DNA of 64,000 nt from the NCBI GenBank assembly GCA_030512295.1, contig JAULSR010000006.1, positions 1,860,001 through 1,924,000 of the forward strand. The letters run 5' to 3'. This stretch comes from Bombardia bombarda (taxonomy: Eukaryota; Ascomycota; Sordariomycetes; Sordariales; Lasiosphaeriaceae). The translations under genes were made by a program, and so were the position numbers. The notes beneath the pieces are model-generated. The model did no database searches, was not told the DNA's origin, and saw only the letters and a program-made list of their open reading frames with translations. Shown piece after piece: positions 1 to 11,990 of this stretch (the stretch's first letter is position 1; each line of letters begins with the position of its first letter).

Positions 1-1406
1 ACCAAACATGGTGCGCTGCTTTGGGGTGGGGGAGGGGGCGAATCTGTGGTCGCGGTCTCCTGCGAGAACGCAGACAGGGCCGTGCAGGTGTAGAAGGGGC
101 GTAGCGAAGAAGCGCAAAAGACGGGTGCCAGATTACGATGACGAGAGACCAGACGGACTCGGCGTCGCAATCATGAATGTCGATGGTTTGCGCGTTGTTG
201 TCGCGTCGGGAGGGATGGCTCTCGAGGACAGGGTTTTGGGCGTGAACGGGATTTTTGGGGGTTGCGCGCGATGGAGCAGAGTGAGACTGAGACCCACCGG
301 CACGACGCACTACCCAGGTCTAGACAGAGCTGAGGAACGGACAAGAGGAAAAAGTATCGATGGCACCAAAGGGGCTGCTATTATACGCAGGCATCGAGAT
401 CACACCGTTTCGTCCTGTCGAGGCAGGCCGGCACGATGAAGGATGGTGCACGATGTGATGGTGTTTTGGCGTGGATGCTCTGGTGACCTTGTTCTTGGTC
501 AAGAGCAAAGGAAAAAAAAAGAGGTGCCCTTGTAAGCGCGGGAACGGGGAACCTTGTGCGGCGCGGTGCACAGACCATCCACCAAATACCACCTGAGCTG
601 CCCGCTACCAGAGACCGGAATCGCAGCCATTTCAGGCTACTTCATACAGCCTCAGGCACCGACTGGAAAGCAACGAAGAGCAAGACTGAAGCCAAAATCG
701 ACAGCGGGTCCACCCGAGCCAATTATCGGCAGGGACACCAACACCTGACAACCAGCAGCACTCACGTCCATTTCTGTTGCGGCCAGCCAGCCAGCCACCT
801 GAACACATGGGCTGTCACAGAACATCGTCAACGGCACCTCACGGCATCTTTGCAGCGTATGACACATACCTAGACAACATGGCTTCACAGCAGCAGCATT
901 CTGCTTGAAAAAGGCCAAGGAAGCCGTTTGGGATGCGAATTGCAGAATGTCTGTTCATCAGTCTACCACCCCAATATCTGCCGCATCCTGTTTTGTTAAA
1001 GGTTGGAGCTGCAAGAAAAATGAATGGTGTCACGACCCACAGCATGCTATTTATTATCATTGTAGCTATATCTTTATCCCATGACAGCCTTTGGCGCGAT
1101 TTGCTTTCCGGCCCGACGGACGGTGCATCGTCAGCGACAACTGCTTCCTTTCACTGTCAATTAGATTCCATGCAATTATCGGCATATTGTTGTAAATGGT
1201 TTGGCCAAGTATTCTTCCGCCAGGTATACTATAAACGTAGCAAACCAAAGGTATTGTACAACTAAGCTCGCGATACACAGTTCGGACGGCAGACACGCGT
1301 GTTGCGCCGTTCTTTCTAGCTGCAGATAACCAAAAAAAAAAAGCCAATATGTTTGGCTAGGAGCAATCATCATCATATCACAACAAACAGCCCAATGCAA
1401 ATCCAT
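1..1406. other. Intergenic; possible start of a gene leaving the left edge
   Basis: No convincing gene lies here. On the minus strand a well-placed ATG (CACCATG context) at 9-7 follows a pyrimidine-rich leader, so bases 10 to about 400 may be the promoter and leader of a gene running off the left edge. Only three codons are visible, so nothing can be said about the product. The rest is mixed-composition spacer, and the open frames in it show no protein-like features. The part next to 1406 is the 3' flank of the SCP2 gene. Confidence 0.25.
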
Positions 1407-1975
1407 CTACAACTTGGCCTTGGTCTGGGCCTTCTTGAGGATGGGGTCGAGCTTGGTGGCCTTCATGACGTCGCCCTTGATCTTGAGCTTGCCTGACATG
1501 AACAGCTTCTGGGCGTTGGCCTTGCCAGCGACAAGGCTGCCGAAGTCGGCGTCGGAAAGCGAGAGGCTCACTGGAAGATTATCACGTATCAGCATTGGAG
1601 GGATAAAACAAGAGAAATCGAACATCGAACAGACAGCCAGCAACCACTCACCAGTCGGCTTCTCGGGCAGGCCCTTGGCGACCTCGCCCTTTGTCTTGAG
1701 GTCAATGTGCCAGCTCTCGGTCTCGCCGGCCTTGTTCTTGAGGGTGAAGGCAAAGATGGCGTTGCCCTGCTTGATGGCGTCCTTCTTGTCGGCCTCGCTG
1801 GCGTTGAGGGCGCTGTTGATGGCGTCAAAGGCGGCCGACGAGGGGAATTTGTCTGTTTGGTTGTGTTGGGTCTCGTCAGCGCTTGTCTTTGTTGTCGCAA
1901 AAACATCAAAAAACTAGAATTGGGTGGTTGCGCAATGTGTCCAGAAAATAGGGGCTTACCGTTCGTGAGAGACAT
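1407..1975 (-). CDS. SCP2 sterol-carrier / fatty-acid-binding protein
   Basis: Small lipid-transfer protein of the SCP2 family, which binds sterols or fatty acyl-CoA and in fungi is usually peroxisomal or cytosolic. Three exons (1960-1975, 1652-1852, 1407-1570) join in phase to 126 residues, the usual size of a single SCP2 domain. The middle exon carries the typical IFAFTLKNKAGE and WHIDLKTKGEV strands. The last exon has the conserved LSLSDADFGSLVAGK and LFMSGKLKIKGDVMKA segments, ending in KL-rich residues (KAKL). The start was chosen because MSLTN is followed at once by a good GTAAGC donor. It resembles fungal POX18/SCP2-like proteins. The carboxyl end is not a classical SKL peroxisome signal, although AKL is a PTS1 variant in some families. 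The short first exon is inferred, not proven. Confidence 0.9.
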
Positions 1976-2606
1976 TTTGGCGGTTGGTTTTTGGGTGATA
2001 GAGTTCTCGGGAGTTGTCGAATGGCTGTTATGGGATCGTAGATGTGTGTGGGAAGGGGGACTGCGAAAGGTTATAAGCTTCTTTTGCAATTGCACCATGG
2101 TTGGGATTCGGCGCCTGGACTAGCTCTAGTGTCGGCCAAGGTTCCCGGATGCGATGACGCTGGGCGCACATGTGAATGTACCTCGGCGCATTCCTCACTC
2201 CTGCCCGCCAACTCCTCCTTTGCTGCCCAGGCGCCACGACGAGCCACCATGTGCGCGCGGATCACTTTCCCCCTGGGGATCCCCACCGGGCAGCTACGGT
2301 AGCGCCACTAACAAAGCCGCAATTACCCCACACAGAGAGGCCTGCCTGCACTCCATCATCCATGCCCTTGTCTTGCCTGTAACTTTCATGCCTGATTCTT
2401 TCCATGGCTTTGGCTCATGCTTGCCGTGAAGCCACAACCGTATGGCCAACCAAAGCCACGGACTCAAGGCGAGTCATCAGACATGACTCTTGTTTTCCCT
2501 GCGCTGAAGAAAGAAGTTGACGGCTATTATTACATTACCATCAGAGCCTCGCTTTCTCTTAATGTGCACAAACAGTATTTTCCTACACTACACATAAACG
2601 TTACAA
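1976..2606. other. Spacer between SCP2 promoter and GH55 3' end
   Basis: This is the promoter side of the SCP2 gene (right next to 1976) and the 3' flank of the GH55 gene. I see no RNA gene or repeat, and the open frames are short and of low complexity. Confidence 0.5.
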
Positions 2607-5550
2607 TCAAAGTGCCAGCGTCAGCACATGAACAAGCCCAGCACCCATAAACAACAAGCCCTTCATATTGGCAGCCAGTCCACCCGCTGACTTGTCCCTT
2701 GAGCCACTGTTCCCACTCCCATCTCCTGTCTCTGCGCCGCCGCTCCCCGACCCATCCGAGTCCGATTCACGCAGATACGCAGCAACAACAGCTCCCCACG
2801 AGCCCCTGTTATCCTCCTGTGTCGCAACACTCCCCCCACCACCGCTCCCGTCGGAATCGTACACGATATTGGTCGTCGACTTGCTACTCAGCGAGTACCA
2901 GTACAAGCCTTCGACGGCGCCATCCACAAGCGCCATGTTCAGCTGACAAAACCCCCCTGTGCTCTCGCATCCAGCATCCTGCCACATATTGTCGTTCATC
3001 CTGTTGAAGAAGACCCACATGGCCGAGCCGTGCACCACCACACCGCTGCTATCCACCGCGCGGCTGGCCCACGACCGGTAGCATTGGTCGTTGTCGGCCT
3101 GGCCCTGCGCGGCACAGTTATCGAAGGATGGGTCGCCGTAGTCGGCGTCAACGGACCACGGCGACGGCGCTCGCTGGGGCGTCCCCCGGCCCTGCCAGTA
3201 GGGGCTCTCGGTCTGCTGCAGCCCCATGTACACGTTGGAGGCTTTGACCAGTGAATATTGGTAGAGGACGCAGTGCTCCGAGGACGAGCCCACGAGCCAG
3301 GTGGGCGATGTGCTTTCAATGAGCACGCCGCGCCCAACGGCGATATTGAGCGGGGTGGAAGGGTCGTCTAGTCCGTGATCTAAGTTTGTGAAGCCAGGCA
3401 TCGTCCAAGTCAGTCATGTTTTATCCAAATAAAGAACGACCTCAGCAAGAAAATATCATACCAGCAACCCATCCCCAGAACCCTTCAAGATAAGCACCCG
3501 CCGTCTTGCCCACATGCAGCAGCGCAAACGCCGCCTTGCACTGTGCCGGGTCGGCGCCCTGACATTTGGCACTGACGAGCGAGTCAACCGAGCCGCCAAC
3601 ACGGATGACGCAGTTCCAGAGCCCGACATCGCCGGGGTTCGTGCCCGCCATGTTGACCTGCACGACGATGGCGCCCGGCAGCACATCAGCCGTGGTGAAG
3701 AGCATGTCGGTGAGCTGCGCGATACCCTTTTCTCCAGGGTTGCCGACCTTGACGATGGGCTGTGGGCTCGCGGGGTCGGAGAAGTGAGCGCCAACACCCG
3801 AGATGACGCTCAGAACCTCGCCTACAATGCGCGATCCAGGCGGAATGTAGATTGTCTCCTTGGTTTGGTAGATACCCTGAGGGAAGAAGACAATTTTACA
3901 GCCCGCATGCTTGAGGAGGATGGCGTTGATGGCAGGGCCGTCGTCGTATATGTCTATTCTTTTCTCAGTCTAGGACTTCTCGATGCAAGATGCCCATGGT
4001 GTTGGACCCAATGGGGAAAGGACCGACTGCTCACTGTCTCCGTACACGGTTAACTCGTCATCGTCCTTGATGCTGACGAACTGATTGACGTCGTATTTTT
4101 CGTATTGTGGGATAGGCATGGTGAAATATTTCCCATCTGCAAGCAGGCCCGCCGGCCTGTTTATGGTGTGAAGACCACCAGACTGATATCCCTGAGGGTT
4201 TCTTGAGCCGTACGTCTCCATTAGTTCCCACTAGACAGAATTTTCCAAGGGCGGGTTGCAGAGGAAGATTACAAAACGGTAAACAACTCACACATTTCCC
4301 ATCACCCACGTCTGCCCAGCAGGGACCGAGCCTTCAAGTAGCGTCGCTCCAGCAGAAGACCTGACCGCTATGGCGTCGCTGACAGCAAAGTTGTCAAGGA
4401 CAAGCGAGCCTTCTCCGTCTCCGCTCACATACGCATTAACACCGGCAGTGCAGCTCGAGACGGACGAGTCAACGATGGAAACAGAGCCAGAACTGCCATT
4501 GCGGCTCATGTCCACGCCCCACTGGCAGTGGTTGAAGATGCACCCCTGAATTGTCGTGACGAGAGACTCCTTGAAGTAGATGCCCACGCCACAGCCGTCA
4601 AAGACAAGGCCCTTTAACATGTATTGCTGGTTCGAGAGCTCCAAACCAACTGCCCCGCCGGTGAAGGACTTTATGTCATATCAGTCATCGTCGTCGTCTT
4701 TGTGGGAGATGAAATCTCAGGGGACGGCAGCAGAACAGGACACTCACGCAGTCAGAAATGATGACGCCCGACCCGCCCTTCTCCATTGTCAAGCCCGTGT
4801 GGTTTGAAGGACCAGACGGCATTTTGATATGGACATTTGTCAAGCTGCAGCCTTGCGAAACCGACCAGTCCATTGCTCTGGCATGAATACCTGCATTGAC
4901 CATAGTGGTATCGATGTTGAAGTTGCGGACGGCCATATAAAAGTTCTTATTGGCGCTGCCCTCGCCCTGGTAGCCGTCATAACCATTGATAGCAGGATTG
5001 GTACCCAAGGTCGGGTCGGCCACCAAGGTTGGCGGGTTCAGAGCATCGCCAATCAGAAAGGTGTTGACCAACATCTGGATAGAGCGTTTAATCAGATATG
5101 TACCTGGCGGCACGTAGATGTAGGCCGGGTGGAGGGTGACGTTGTTGCCGGTCCTGCTCCAGGCTGTTGGTTTGATGACGTGAAATATGAGTATACGTAC
5201 GCACTCCCTTTTCTGTAAAAGGGGGTGAGAAGATGGGGGGATGGCCTACCGTCTATGGCCGAGTTGAAGGCTTCAGAAGAGTCATTGGTGCCGGTGCGGT
5301 CGGCGCCGTACTGTACCGCGGTGCGGTAGTACTGAAAGGTCGGGTCGGAGCTGTATGGCGTGCTTCCATCATGGTCTATCTGAGCGCGCCACCACGCTGT
5401 GGGATTGACATCACTGGCGACAAGCCCATTGCTGCAAGACTGTTGCCGCTTATGCATCATCACATTATTTCCATGGTCGGCGCCATGGGCTGCCACACTG
5501 GCAGAAACCAAGACCAACAGAGTTGTAAACGACAGAAGAGACGTTCTCAT
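2607..5550 (-). CDS. GH55 exo-beta-1,3-glucanase, probably GPI-anchored
   Basis: Secreted beta-1,3-glucan hydrolase of family GH55 (twin parallel beta-helix, 'pectate lyase 3' fold), acting on cell-wall or storage glucan. Six exons join in phase: 5250-5550, 4748-5163, 4294-4668, 4035-4230, 3462-3953, 2607-3379, giving about 850 residues. The protein starts with a hydrophobic signal peptide (MRTSLLSFTTLLVLVSA). The first helix repeat follows (residues ~90-350, with VPPGTYLIKRSI and the NFNIDTTMVNAG strand), then the second (from YDDGPAINAILLKHAGCK, with VFFPQGIYQTKETIYIPPG). The carboxyl end is Ser/Gly-rich (SDGSGSGGAETGDGS) and finishes in a hydrophobic tail (LLFMGAGLVHVLTLAL), the pattern of a GPI attachment signal. 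Catalytic residues were not assigned. The donor at the end of exon 3 is GTGTGA; the neighbouring GTGAGT would bring a stop into frame. Confidence 0.92.
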
Positions 5551-6085
5551 GATACTGAGCTGAGTAGAGACTGGGTACGAAAAAAGATGTGCTAGCCCAC
5601 CGTTGCGTCTAGATGCATTATGTCTGACACAGTGTCACGGCTCCCAGGCTAGTAATCACGGTAGAGGAACACAGTATGAAAGTGAGCAGGTAGCATCAAA
5701 CGATGTCATACTGATAGACTTTTCAGAAGCAGCAAGCCCGACGAATTTCAACTGGGCAGGTACATACCACTTGGTACCCCCTTCTTCCCAGGTTGTAATG
5801 GGCTGAGCAAGCAACCTAACTTAAAGCTTGGCTTGGCTGTCAGCGTTTGATGTAATTCCCCGACAGACAGGGGCTGGCCTTACATGGATGAGATTACCGC
5901 TTACTGTTATAGTGGTGCCTGGTCGTGCTAGCCAGCTCGCCAGCTCTTCCTCCAGATGGTAGGCATTGATGCAGCCAAGTGAAATCATATAATTGGTCAC
6001 TGTTTTCGGGCCATGGCGATTGGCTATAGGTTTTAGCTGACCTGCATATGTCCCAGACGACTTATAAAAGGAATAGCAAAAATGT
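5551..6085. other. GH55 upstream region
   Basis: Promoter side of the GH55 gene and 3' flank of the tRNA gene. No open frame or repeat of note. A CCAAT-like or other factor site could not be assigned with confidence. Confidence 0.4.
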
Positions 6086-6090
6086 AAAAA
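6086..6090 (-). terminator. RNA polymerase III terminator (T5) of tRNA-Ser
   Basis: A run of five A on the plus strand (T5 on the transcribed strand) lies five bases beyond the tRNA 3' end, the standard pol III stop. Confidence 0.8.
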
Positions 6091-6095
6091 GAAGT

Positions 6096-6177
6096 CGACG
6101 TGGGCCTGATTCGAACAGACGCTCCCGAAGGAACAAGATTTCTAGTCTTGCGCATTAGACCACTCTGCCACCACGCC
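6096..6177 (-). tRNA. tRNA-Ser(AGA)
   Basis: An 82-base class II tRNA. The acceptor stem GGCGTGG pairs with CCACGTC (one G-U), with discriminator G. The anticodon stem is CAAGA/TCTTG around the loop CTAGAAA, giving anticodon AGA, which reads UCU serine codons. The long variable arm folds as TTCC/GGAG-type pairing, as expected for serine. The T-loop/B box is GTTCGAATC. There is no intron and no encoded CCA, normal for a eukaryotic nuclear gene. Confidence 0.95.
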
Positions 6178-6851
6178 GTGGCTTGATTGATTGCACAGAG
6201 GCTGTTGTTTAGTTAACAGGCTGCTTACCAGATTTTATAAATGCGGCACTCATATTAAATAACCAGGTTAACGTCGCCGGATTGTCAAGACGGATGGTTC
6301 TTCGTGAAGTTTTTGAGGACAGTTTGATATTCTTGGCACTCATCGTCCGTTCATTGCTATCCGCCCATGGATGTTAGCGTGAACCACGGATCCCAACTCC
6401 GACGACTTGGTTGAGGAGAGCCAGTCATTCTCAGCAGTGGAGCTCCGATTTGCATGGATAAGGTTCCAAGTTGCGGTAGGCAGGCGGCGCTATTAACCCC
6501 CAGCGTGCAGGTTCCCCACAGCGGGTATCGGGCGATTTTTGAGCACTCCGTCCGCGTTCGTCGCGACAGGTCGCGCGCATCAAGGCTGCTCGGCCATTAA
6601 CGATTTTGATCAATCTAGATCTAAGTACCTAATTCTCACACAACAACAACCACCACCACCACCACCACCACCACATAATACGTAAAACGACATACAATCA
6701 CAGTCACAACTCACGACCAATCATGTCCGCAAAAACCTTCTCAAGTTAATCAAACAATATTATACTATACCTACAGCAAACCCCAGACACAGGACGCCTG
6801 AAATCAGCAGTTATACGGCAGTCGCAGGCAGCCAAGCTGCCATCAGCAACG
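6178..6851. other. Spacer upstream of the SPF27-like gene, with a CAC microsatellite
   Basis: Holds the promoter and leader of the gene starting at 6852. It includes an (CAC)8 tract at 6651-6674 preceded by CAA triplets. No gene seen. Confidence 0.5.
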
Positions 6852-7595
6852 ATGCCGTCTATCACCGTAGTGCACGAATCCCTCCCCTGTACGTTCTTCC
6901 TCTCTCCTATGTTTCCATCTGTTCACCCTTCCCCGTTCATCTCTGCATCGCACAGCTAACTAACCTAACCCCGCCCAGACATCGATGCCGAACCCAACCC
7001 CACCGAACGCGCCGCCGCCGAAGCCCTCATAGCCACTGAGCGGTCTCTCGTCCCCGACGACCCCTTCCACGCGCTTCTCCCCCCTCAAAACAACACCACA
7101 TACCTCACCCCTCTCCTCGAGGCCGAGCTCTCCCGCGCCGCCACCTCCACCAAACTAGACGCCCTCGATCTGACCCGCTACGAGGCCTTCGACCCGCCCT
7201 CCCCCGAAGAGCTCGCCTCACTTACCCCCAGAGCCGCAAAAGCCAAACTCACATCCCTGTTGTCTCTCGCCTATGCTACACAAACCTACGTCTCCCAGCG
7301 GCGTGCCCATCTCGCCCTCCTTGACAGCTACGGCAAGAACGCCTGGCTTGTGGGCAACTGGCATCTTGAAGCCGAGTTGAAATCGCTGGAAAAGGAGCTG
7401 GCCGAGACGCGGCGGGCTATCGATGTGGTGACGCTGCAGCGCAAAGGCGCCCAAGACGAGGCCGGGCCCGAGCTAAAAGGTCTGGAGGAGACATGGAAGC
7501 GCGGCATCGGCCGGGTGCTGGAGACGGAGGCGGCCGCCGAAGGGCTCAGGAGAGAGGTGCTCGAGGCTTCACAGAGAAGCATGGCCATAAGGTGA
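6852..7595 (+). CDS. Pre-mRNA splicing factor SPF27 / BCAS2 / Cwf7 family
   Basis: Predicted core subunit of the Prp19-associated (NTC) complex that activates the spliceosome in the nucleus. Two exons (6852-6888 and 6979-7595) give about 217 residues, the family's usual size. The amino end has the typical 'DAEPNPTERAAAEALI' segment. It is followed by a helical, Leu/Glu-rich body with the AYATQTYVSQRRAHLALLD and YGKNAWLVGNWHLEAELK segments; the NW-LE signature is characteristic of BCAS2/Cwf7. A predicted coiled coil runs from about residue 125 to the end (KSLEKELAETRRAIDVV). The ATG is the only one that keeps frame through the GTACGT...CAG intron. It is convergent with the PKA regulatory-subunit gene, about 400 bases away. 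Confidence 0.88.
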
Positions 7596-7991
7596 TGTAG
7601 ATTACTGGCGGGGATATATGTACCTCTGGTATACTTCGTCAAGGGTTGAGTGATGTCGGTGGTGAAAAAAGTCATATACTTAAAGCCAGGCATATGCATA
7701 GGCTGCAAAACACTTTACAGGCACATCTTGGCAAGTCATCAGAGGTATAGAGAAGAGGTTTATATCCACACACACATGCGTAGCATAGAATTGCTAGTGC
7801 AACCCTGTTGACACTACGTCTGTCTTGTGAGGAAATATAATGTAGCTAGGGGTTCTCTTCGTCCAATTAAACGCCGTCCTGTCCTGAATATCAAATTGTT
7901 CTTTACCTCCAATACCGGTAATCAACCACAGAAACCACCGTATCTCTACTGAACGATCATTCTAGGTATGCACCTCATCTCGTGTCTGCAT
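7596..7991. other. Convergent 3' spacer
   Basis: The shared 3' region of the SPF27-like and PKA regulatory-subunit genes. It is moderately AT-rich and holds no gene. Confidence 0.5.
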
Positions 7992-9219
7992 TTAGGGAAC
8001 ATGCAGCGGGTCCATCTCCTCCACACCGGACTTGACGCCTACATACTTGGTTCTCCGCATGATGCCCTCGACTGGGCCGAGCAGTCTCTGGAATGCCGAC
8101 TTTCCCAAAGTGGCAACCTTCACTTCGGTCGTACTAACGACACTGGCCGCACGCGGCGCATCGTTGAGCAGAGCAAGTTCGCCAAAGAAGTCGCCTTTGT
8201 GGTAGTGCTTGACCGGGGTATCGTTGCCGCTCCTATATGCAACCGCCTCGCCAGCCTCGAGCAAGAAGAAAGAGTGACCCGGGTCACCCTCGCGAATAAT
8301 GACATGACCTTTAGGGAACTTCTGGCTCTCGAGCGCATCCGCAATCTTGGACCGCTCATATGGTGTCAGGCTAGACAGAAGGGGCACCTCTTCTAGGAAG
8401 CTTTCGTACATGCGTCTGCGGGCAAAGGTCGACTCCATCAGGATTCGGCGGAATGTGAGACGGTCAAGAGCCCATAGTGTGCAGTGTGACTCGACCGAGA
8501 TGACAGTGGCCGCCCGTGGAGCATTGTACATCAAGGCTAGCTCGCCAAACGATCCGCCAGCTTCAATTGTACCGACTATTTGACCCATTCCGTCGGGGCC
8601 TGGCTGTAGGGCACCGCTGCTGTTGACGTACACATCGAAAGATCCTTTCTCAACCACGTAGAAGAAGTCTCCGGCATCGCCTTGTGTAATAACCTGGAAT
8701 ATTGTTAGCAACCGGGCCTTTGAATTAGAAAGTGTCGCTAACCTTTATTCCCTTAGTAGGGATAGGCTTCTCTACCAAAGCACCAAGAATCTGAGCGCTC
8801 TGTTCGTCATCGAGATGGCTGAACAGAAAGTTGCCGCTTATGGCATTCTTCAAACGCTCTATTTGTTCTTCCGACTTTGGATGTTGTGGGGGAGTCCAGT
8901 TATCGTAGGTGTCTGCAACGGGCTTGAGGGATTCCGCCGAGACTGAAGTGCGGCGAGCAAAGTTATATTGAGCCGGATAGCTCTCAGGATTTGGTGGACT
9001 TCTCAGACCAAAGCTTGGCGCATCCGACGCAGCATCCGCACCGAACGGACCTTGAAAGAGACCACCTCCAGTCACCCCAAAGCTTGGGGTCGTGGGCGAT
9101 GTAACAACATCATTCTCGTCTTCTTCCACGACCCTATGCATAGAACCAGTCTCGACTCTCCCGGAACCAAAAGGGTTGGTGTTCGCCCCAAAGGGACTGG
9201 TGAAGCCGGCACTTGACAT
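7992..9219 (-). CDS. pkaR: cAMP-dependent protein kinase regulatory subunit
   Basis: Inhibitory, cAMP-binding subunit of protein kinase A. Two exons (8743-9219 and 7992-8693) join in phase at IKV-ITQ, giving 392 residues. An amino-terminal disordered region starts MSSAGFTSPFG, as in other filamentous fungi. The RRTSVSAES autoinhibitor site comes near residue 90, with Ser at the phosphorylatable P-site position. Two cyclic-nucleotide-binding domains follow, each with a phosphate-binding cassette: GGSFGELALMYNAPRAATV and GDFFGELALLNDAPRAASV (Glu and Arg ligands present in both). I rejected the in-frame leader ATG at 9249 because similarity begins at MSSAGF. The long 5' region (9.3-10.4 kb) probably contains leader sequence and perhaps a leader intron. 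The protein looks intact. Confidence 0.96.
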
Positions 9220-11990
9220 GTCCGTCGATAAATCTTCGTAAAGTAACAATGCAGTAAATAGAATAGGAGCTCCGGTTTACTGTGACCGTACAAGACTATT
9301 AGCAAGCAAGTAGCCAAGAAGCGGATGATATGAAAGTAGCCATTGGTACAAACCCGATGGTGCGCAACCCAAGCTTGCTCAGTCGATGGACGACGAATGT
9401 CTCGATCTGGTTGCAGCAAATCCAACGTTGTTCCACGTCTTTGAGACGAAAGTAGGTGGTATATCGGCCGGGATATTGTGGGAGAGAAAGGAGGTGAAAT
9501 CGGCAGGTATAAAGCTATTCTAGGCACAAATGATGTTGACTTGGGTCCTTGTAATCTGCATGATGCCGTCAGAAAGGGATCCACAGAGGCTGCACAAAGA
9601 CAAGTCGAGCTGACTGTAGGAGATGTGGTGCGATATGGACGGCTTAGGGGAAAGGATTGTGTATGCGCGCATGTCGGTAGCCCGCAGCTGAACGAAGAGA
9701 GACATCTTCGAACAAGCAAGATGGATAGGTATGCATGATTCGTGCTCGGTGGCGGCTCTAAGACAACCCCCGGAGCAGACCAGCACGACCAAGGAGTTGA
9801 AGGATATTATGCCACAATATTGGGCACCTTGTCAGAGCTTCATGGAAGAGCAAAAGAGGGGCAGATAGCTTACCTCGTCCACCTAGCAGTCTGAAGATTG
9901 CGTCCGCACGCAGGCACGTAATTGAGAAATCGGTGTAGGCGATAAGGTATTATATGTCCACCGGGGCGATAATCTAGGTCGAGGTTGAGTTTGCGTGAAG
10001 GAAGGGGGATGTTAGATGAAAGGAAAGGACAGTCGAAATGGAAATTGCTAATGTGTGATAAAGAGGAGTAGTAGCGACTAAGATAGGGCGAGAAAGGCAG
10101 GGAGGGCCTAAAAAGGGTCGGTTCGCGGAGCAGGCAAAGGGTGGTGCGTGTGTTTGAGCTTTGGACAAGGAAAGACCGAAAGAGACACGGCCACTCGACT
10201 GAAAAAAAGGACGACAGGAATTGCAATGGGTAGGATAATAATCTAGCTGATGGTATCTTTTGATTACTGGTGGAACAGACAACTTGTGGCGACCGGAGAC
10301 GAAAGGCGATGGCGGGAAATCCACAAGCAATCAGAGGGCGAGACTGGGAGCGATTAGGAGCCAAGATGGGGAAGGGAGGGGAGGTGGAGGTGGAGGAGGT
10401 GGAGGAGGTGAAGCTTTAGGTTTGGCCAAGTGGGGTGCTTTCCGCCCTACACTCCCTCCGGCACGGTATCTTTATGGCGCGTGCATTGCCTCCCCTACAT
10501 GTCATCACCATGGCCGACTCACAGCGTATCAAGGACCCCTTCTAGAAGCCTGGCCCGGTAGCACCACCCCGCTCTCCCCCCAAGCGCACAAAACCCCAGA
10601 AGATGTAGATTGCGCGAGAAGGAAGTTTGGTGGCAAGACTTCTTGTGCGAGTCGGTTGTAAAGCCATGTTCCTACGAAGGATGCTCTGGTCGTTGATAAT
10701 GCTTGATATACACTACGTAAACCTAGGTTATACATGTGAGATACCTAAGTCAAGATGCTCATTTGCAAGCTGCATCGTTCCCCTCCCTCGTCTCCCCTCG
10801 CGACCCGGCCACCCCTCCTACCCTCCTGCTTGTTCTCCACAAGCTGCCGCCAGCCAGGGCCAGTCATCTCTGTCGAACATTTCTAGAATAACGCACGGGG
10901 CTGTTGGTGGCCCCGTTCTTCAACCAAGGCAGCCCTGCATATGACTGCAGGCTGTGGTTGGCCGGTCTCAGGGGATACTGACGTGCTCAGAGCTTCACCG
11001 ATCTTCTTCTTCGGCTTCCGTGCAGATCTACCGCAGCACTTTCCCAGGTGGCAACCTGAGCCCTTGGCGCCGAAGCAAGGGCGGTTACATGAAACTTAGA
11101 GAGGCCTGATTGCAGACCCCAAATTCAATCAATTGGCGGTGGTTTGATGCATTTTTACCTCGCACCTCAACGGACCGTGTGACTACCTATATCCAGGCCC
11201 GTAGCGCTCAATGACTTACAGCAGCAGGTAGGAATTTGGACACCTGCCTGCGACATTCTCGTAATATACGGTCAAGACATCAGATGGTATTTGACACAAA
11301 CAGTAGTAAGTCTCGGCAACACACTCATTGCGGCGCATTCTCTTTTCCTTGCAGCCTGGCTTGTCCCATGACAAAGAACAGGTAAGTAGGCACTCAGACA
11401 GTCAGACCAGTTAGTTTCATTCAAGGTGGACGCATGCAACTGAGCTGGTCTTCTGTTTTTTGATATTTTTATTTATTTTTCAATTCCCGATTACGAATAC
11501 CGAGACATCAAAATGATGAACTTGTAAGTTGTAACCAGTCTTGGTTGGTTCTGCTACGCACGTGGATTATCCCGTGATGTGCTGTGCTGACAGAGCGAAC
11601 TGCACGGGTGTTCCAAAAATGGACCATTGAAGCCCCTGGAGCAAGCCAGCGCCTCCCTGGCAGGCATGGCACAGCGGGCTCCTCAATCCTCAGGTCACAG
11701 CCTCTGCCAAGCCAGCAGCGCACCCAACGCAGTTGAGGTACGCAGCACGGTACAGTACAGCACGGGCCACTCTGTGCACACCTAGTCTAAGCCCCAGACC
11801 CACCAAGTCCAAGCCTAAGCCCAAGCCTCCTAGAGGCCGAAGGGTCCGCGCGGTATCTTTGAAACGGCTCACAGTAGCTCCTTTTCCTGCTACTCCTCAA
11901 CATACCACATCGAATCGCGACCCGACTGAACAACGAGACCGTGACCGTGACTGCGAGCATATTGGAGCGACGCCATCATAATCGCCCATC
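9220..11990. other. Long divergent intergenic region between pkaR and the CDC50 gene
   Basis: About 2.8 kb serving as promoter to both flanking genes. It contains a G-rich purine tract at 10367-10411 and pyrimidine-rich leader sequence just before 11991. An ACCTAGGT motif near 10720 is the first of the series described in the findings. Open frames here (for instance 9072-9719 on the minus strand) are Ser/Pro/Leu-rich and not convincing. Confidence 0.5.
10367..10411 (+). repeat. GGA/GGT-rich purine tract
   Basis: A nearly pure G/A/T run built on GGTGGAGGA-type units with many GG and GGGG steps. It lies about 1.1 kb upstream of the pkaR start and could form a quadruplex or purine-tract promoter element. 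Confidence 0.7.

Noticed and set aside
3514..4053. Plus-strand open frame of 179 codons over the GH55 gene
   Set aside because: Antisense shadow; it crosses a clear GH55 intron and has no motif.
6431..6613. Minus-strand 60-codon frame near the tRNA
   Set aside because: No start context, no motif and unremarkable composition.
9072..9719. Minus-strand open frame of 215 codons upstream of pkaR
   Set aside because: Overlaps the pkaR amino-terminal coding region in another frame; composition is Ser/Leu/Pro-rich without features. Likely leader sequence.
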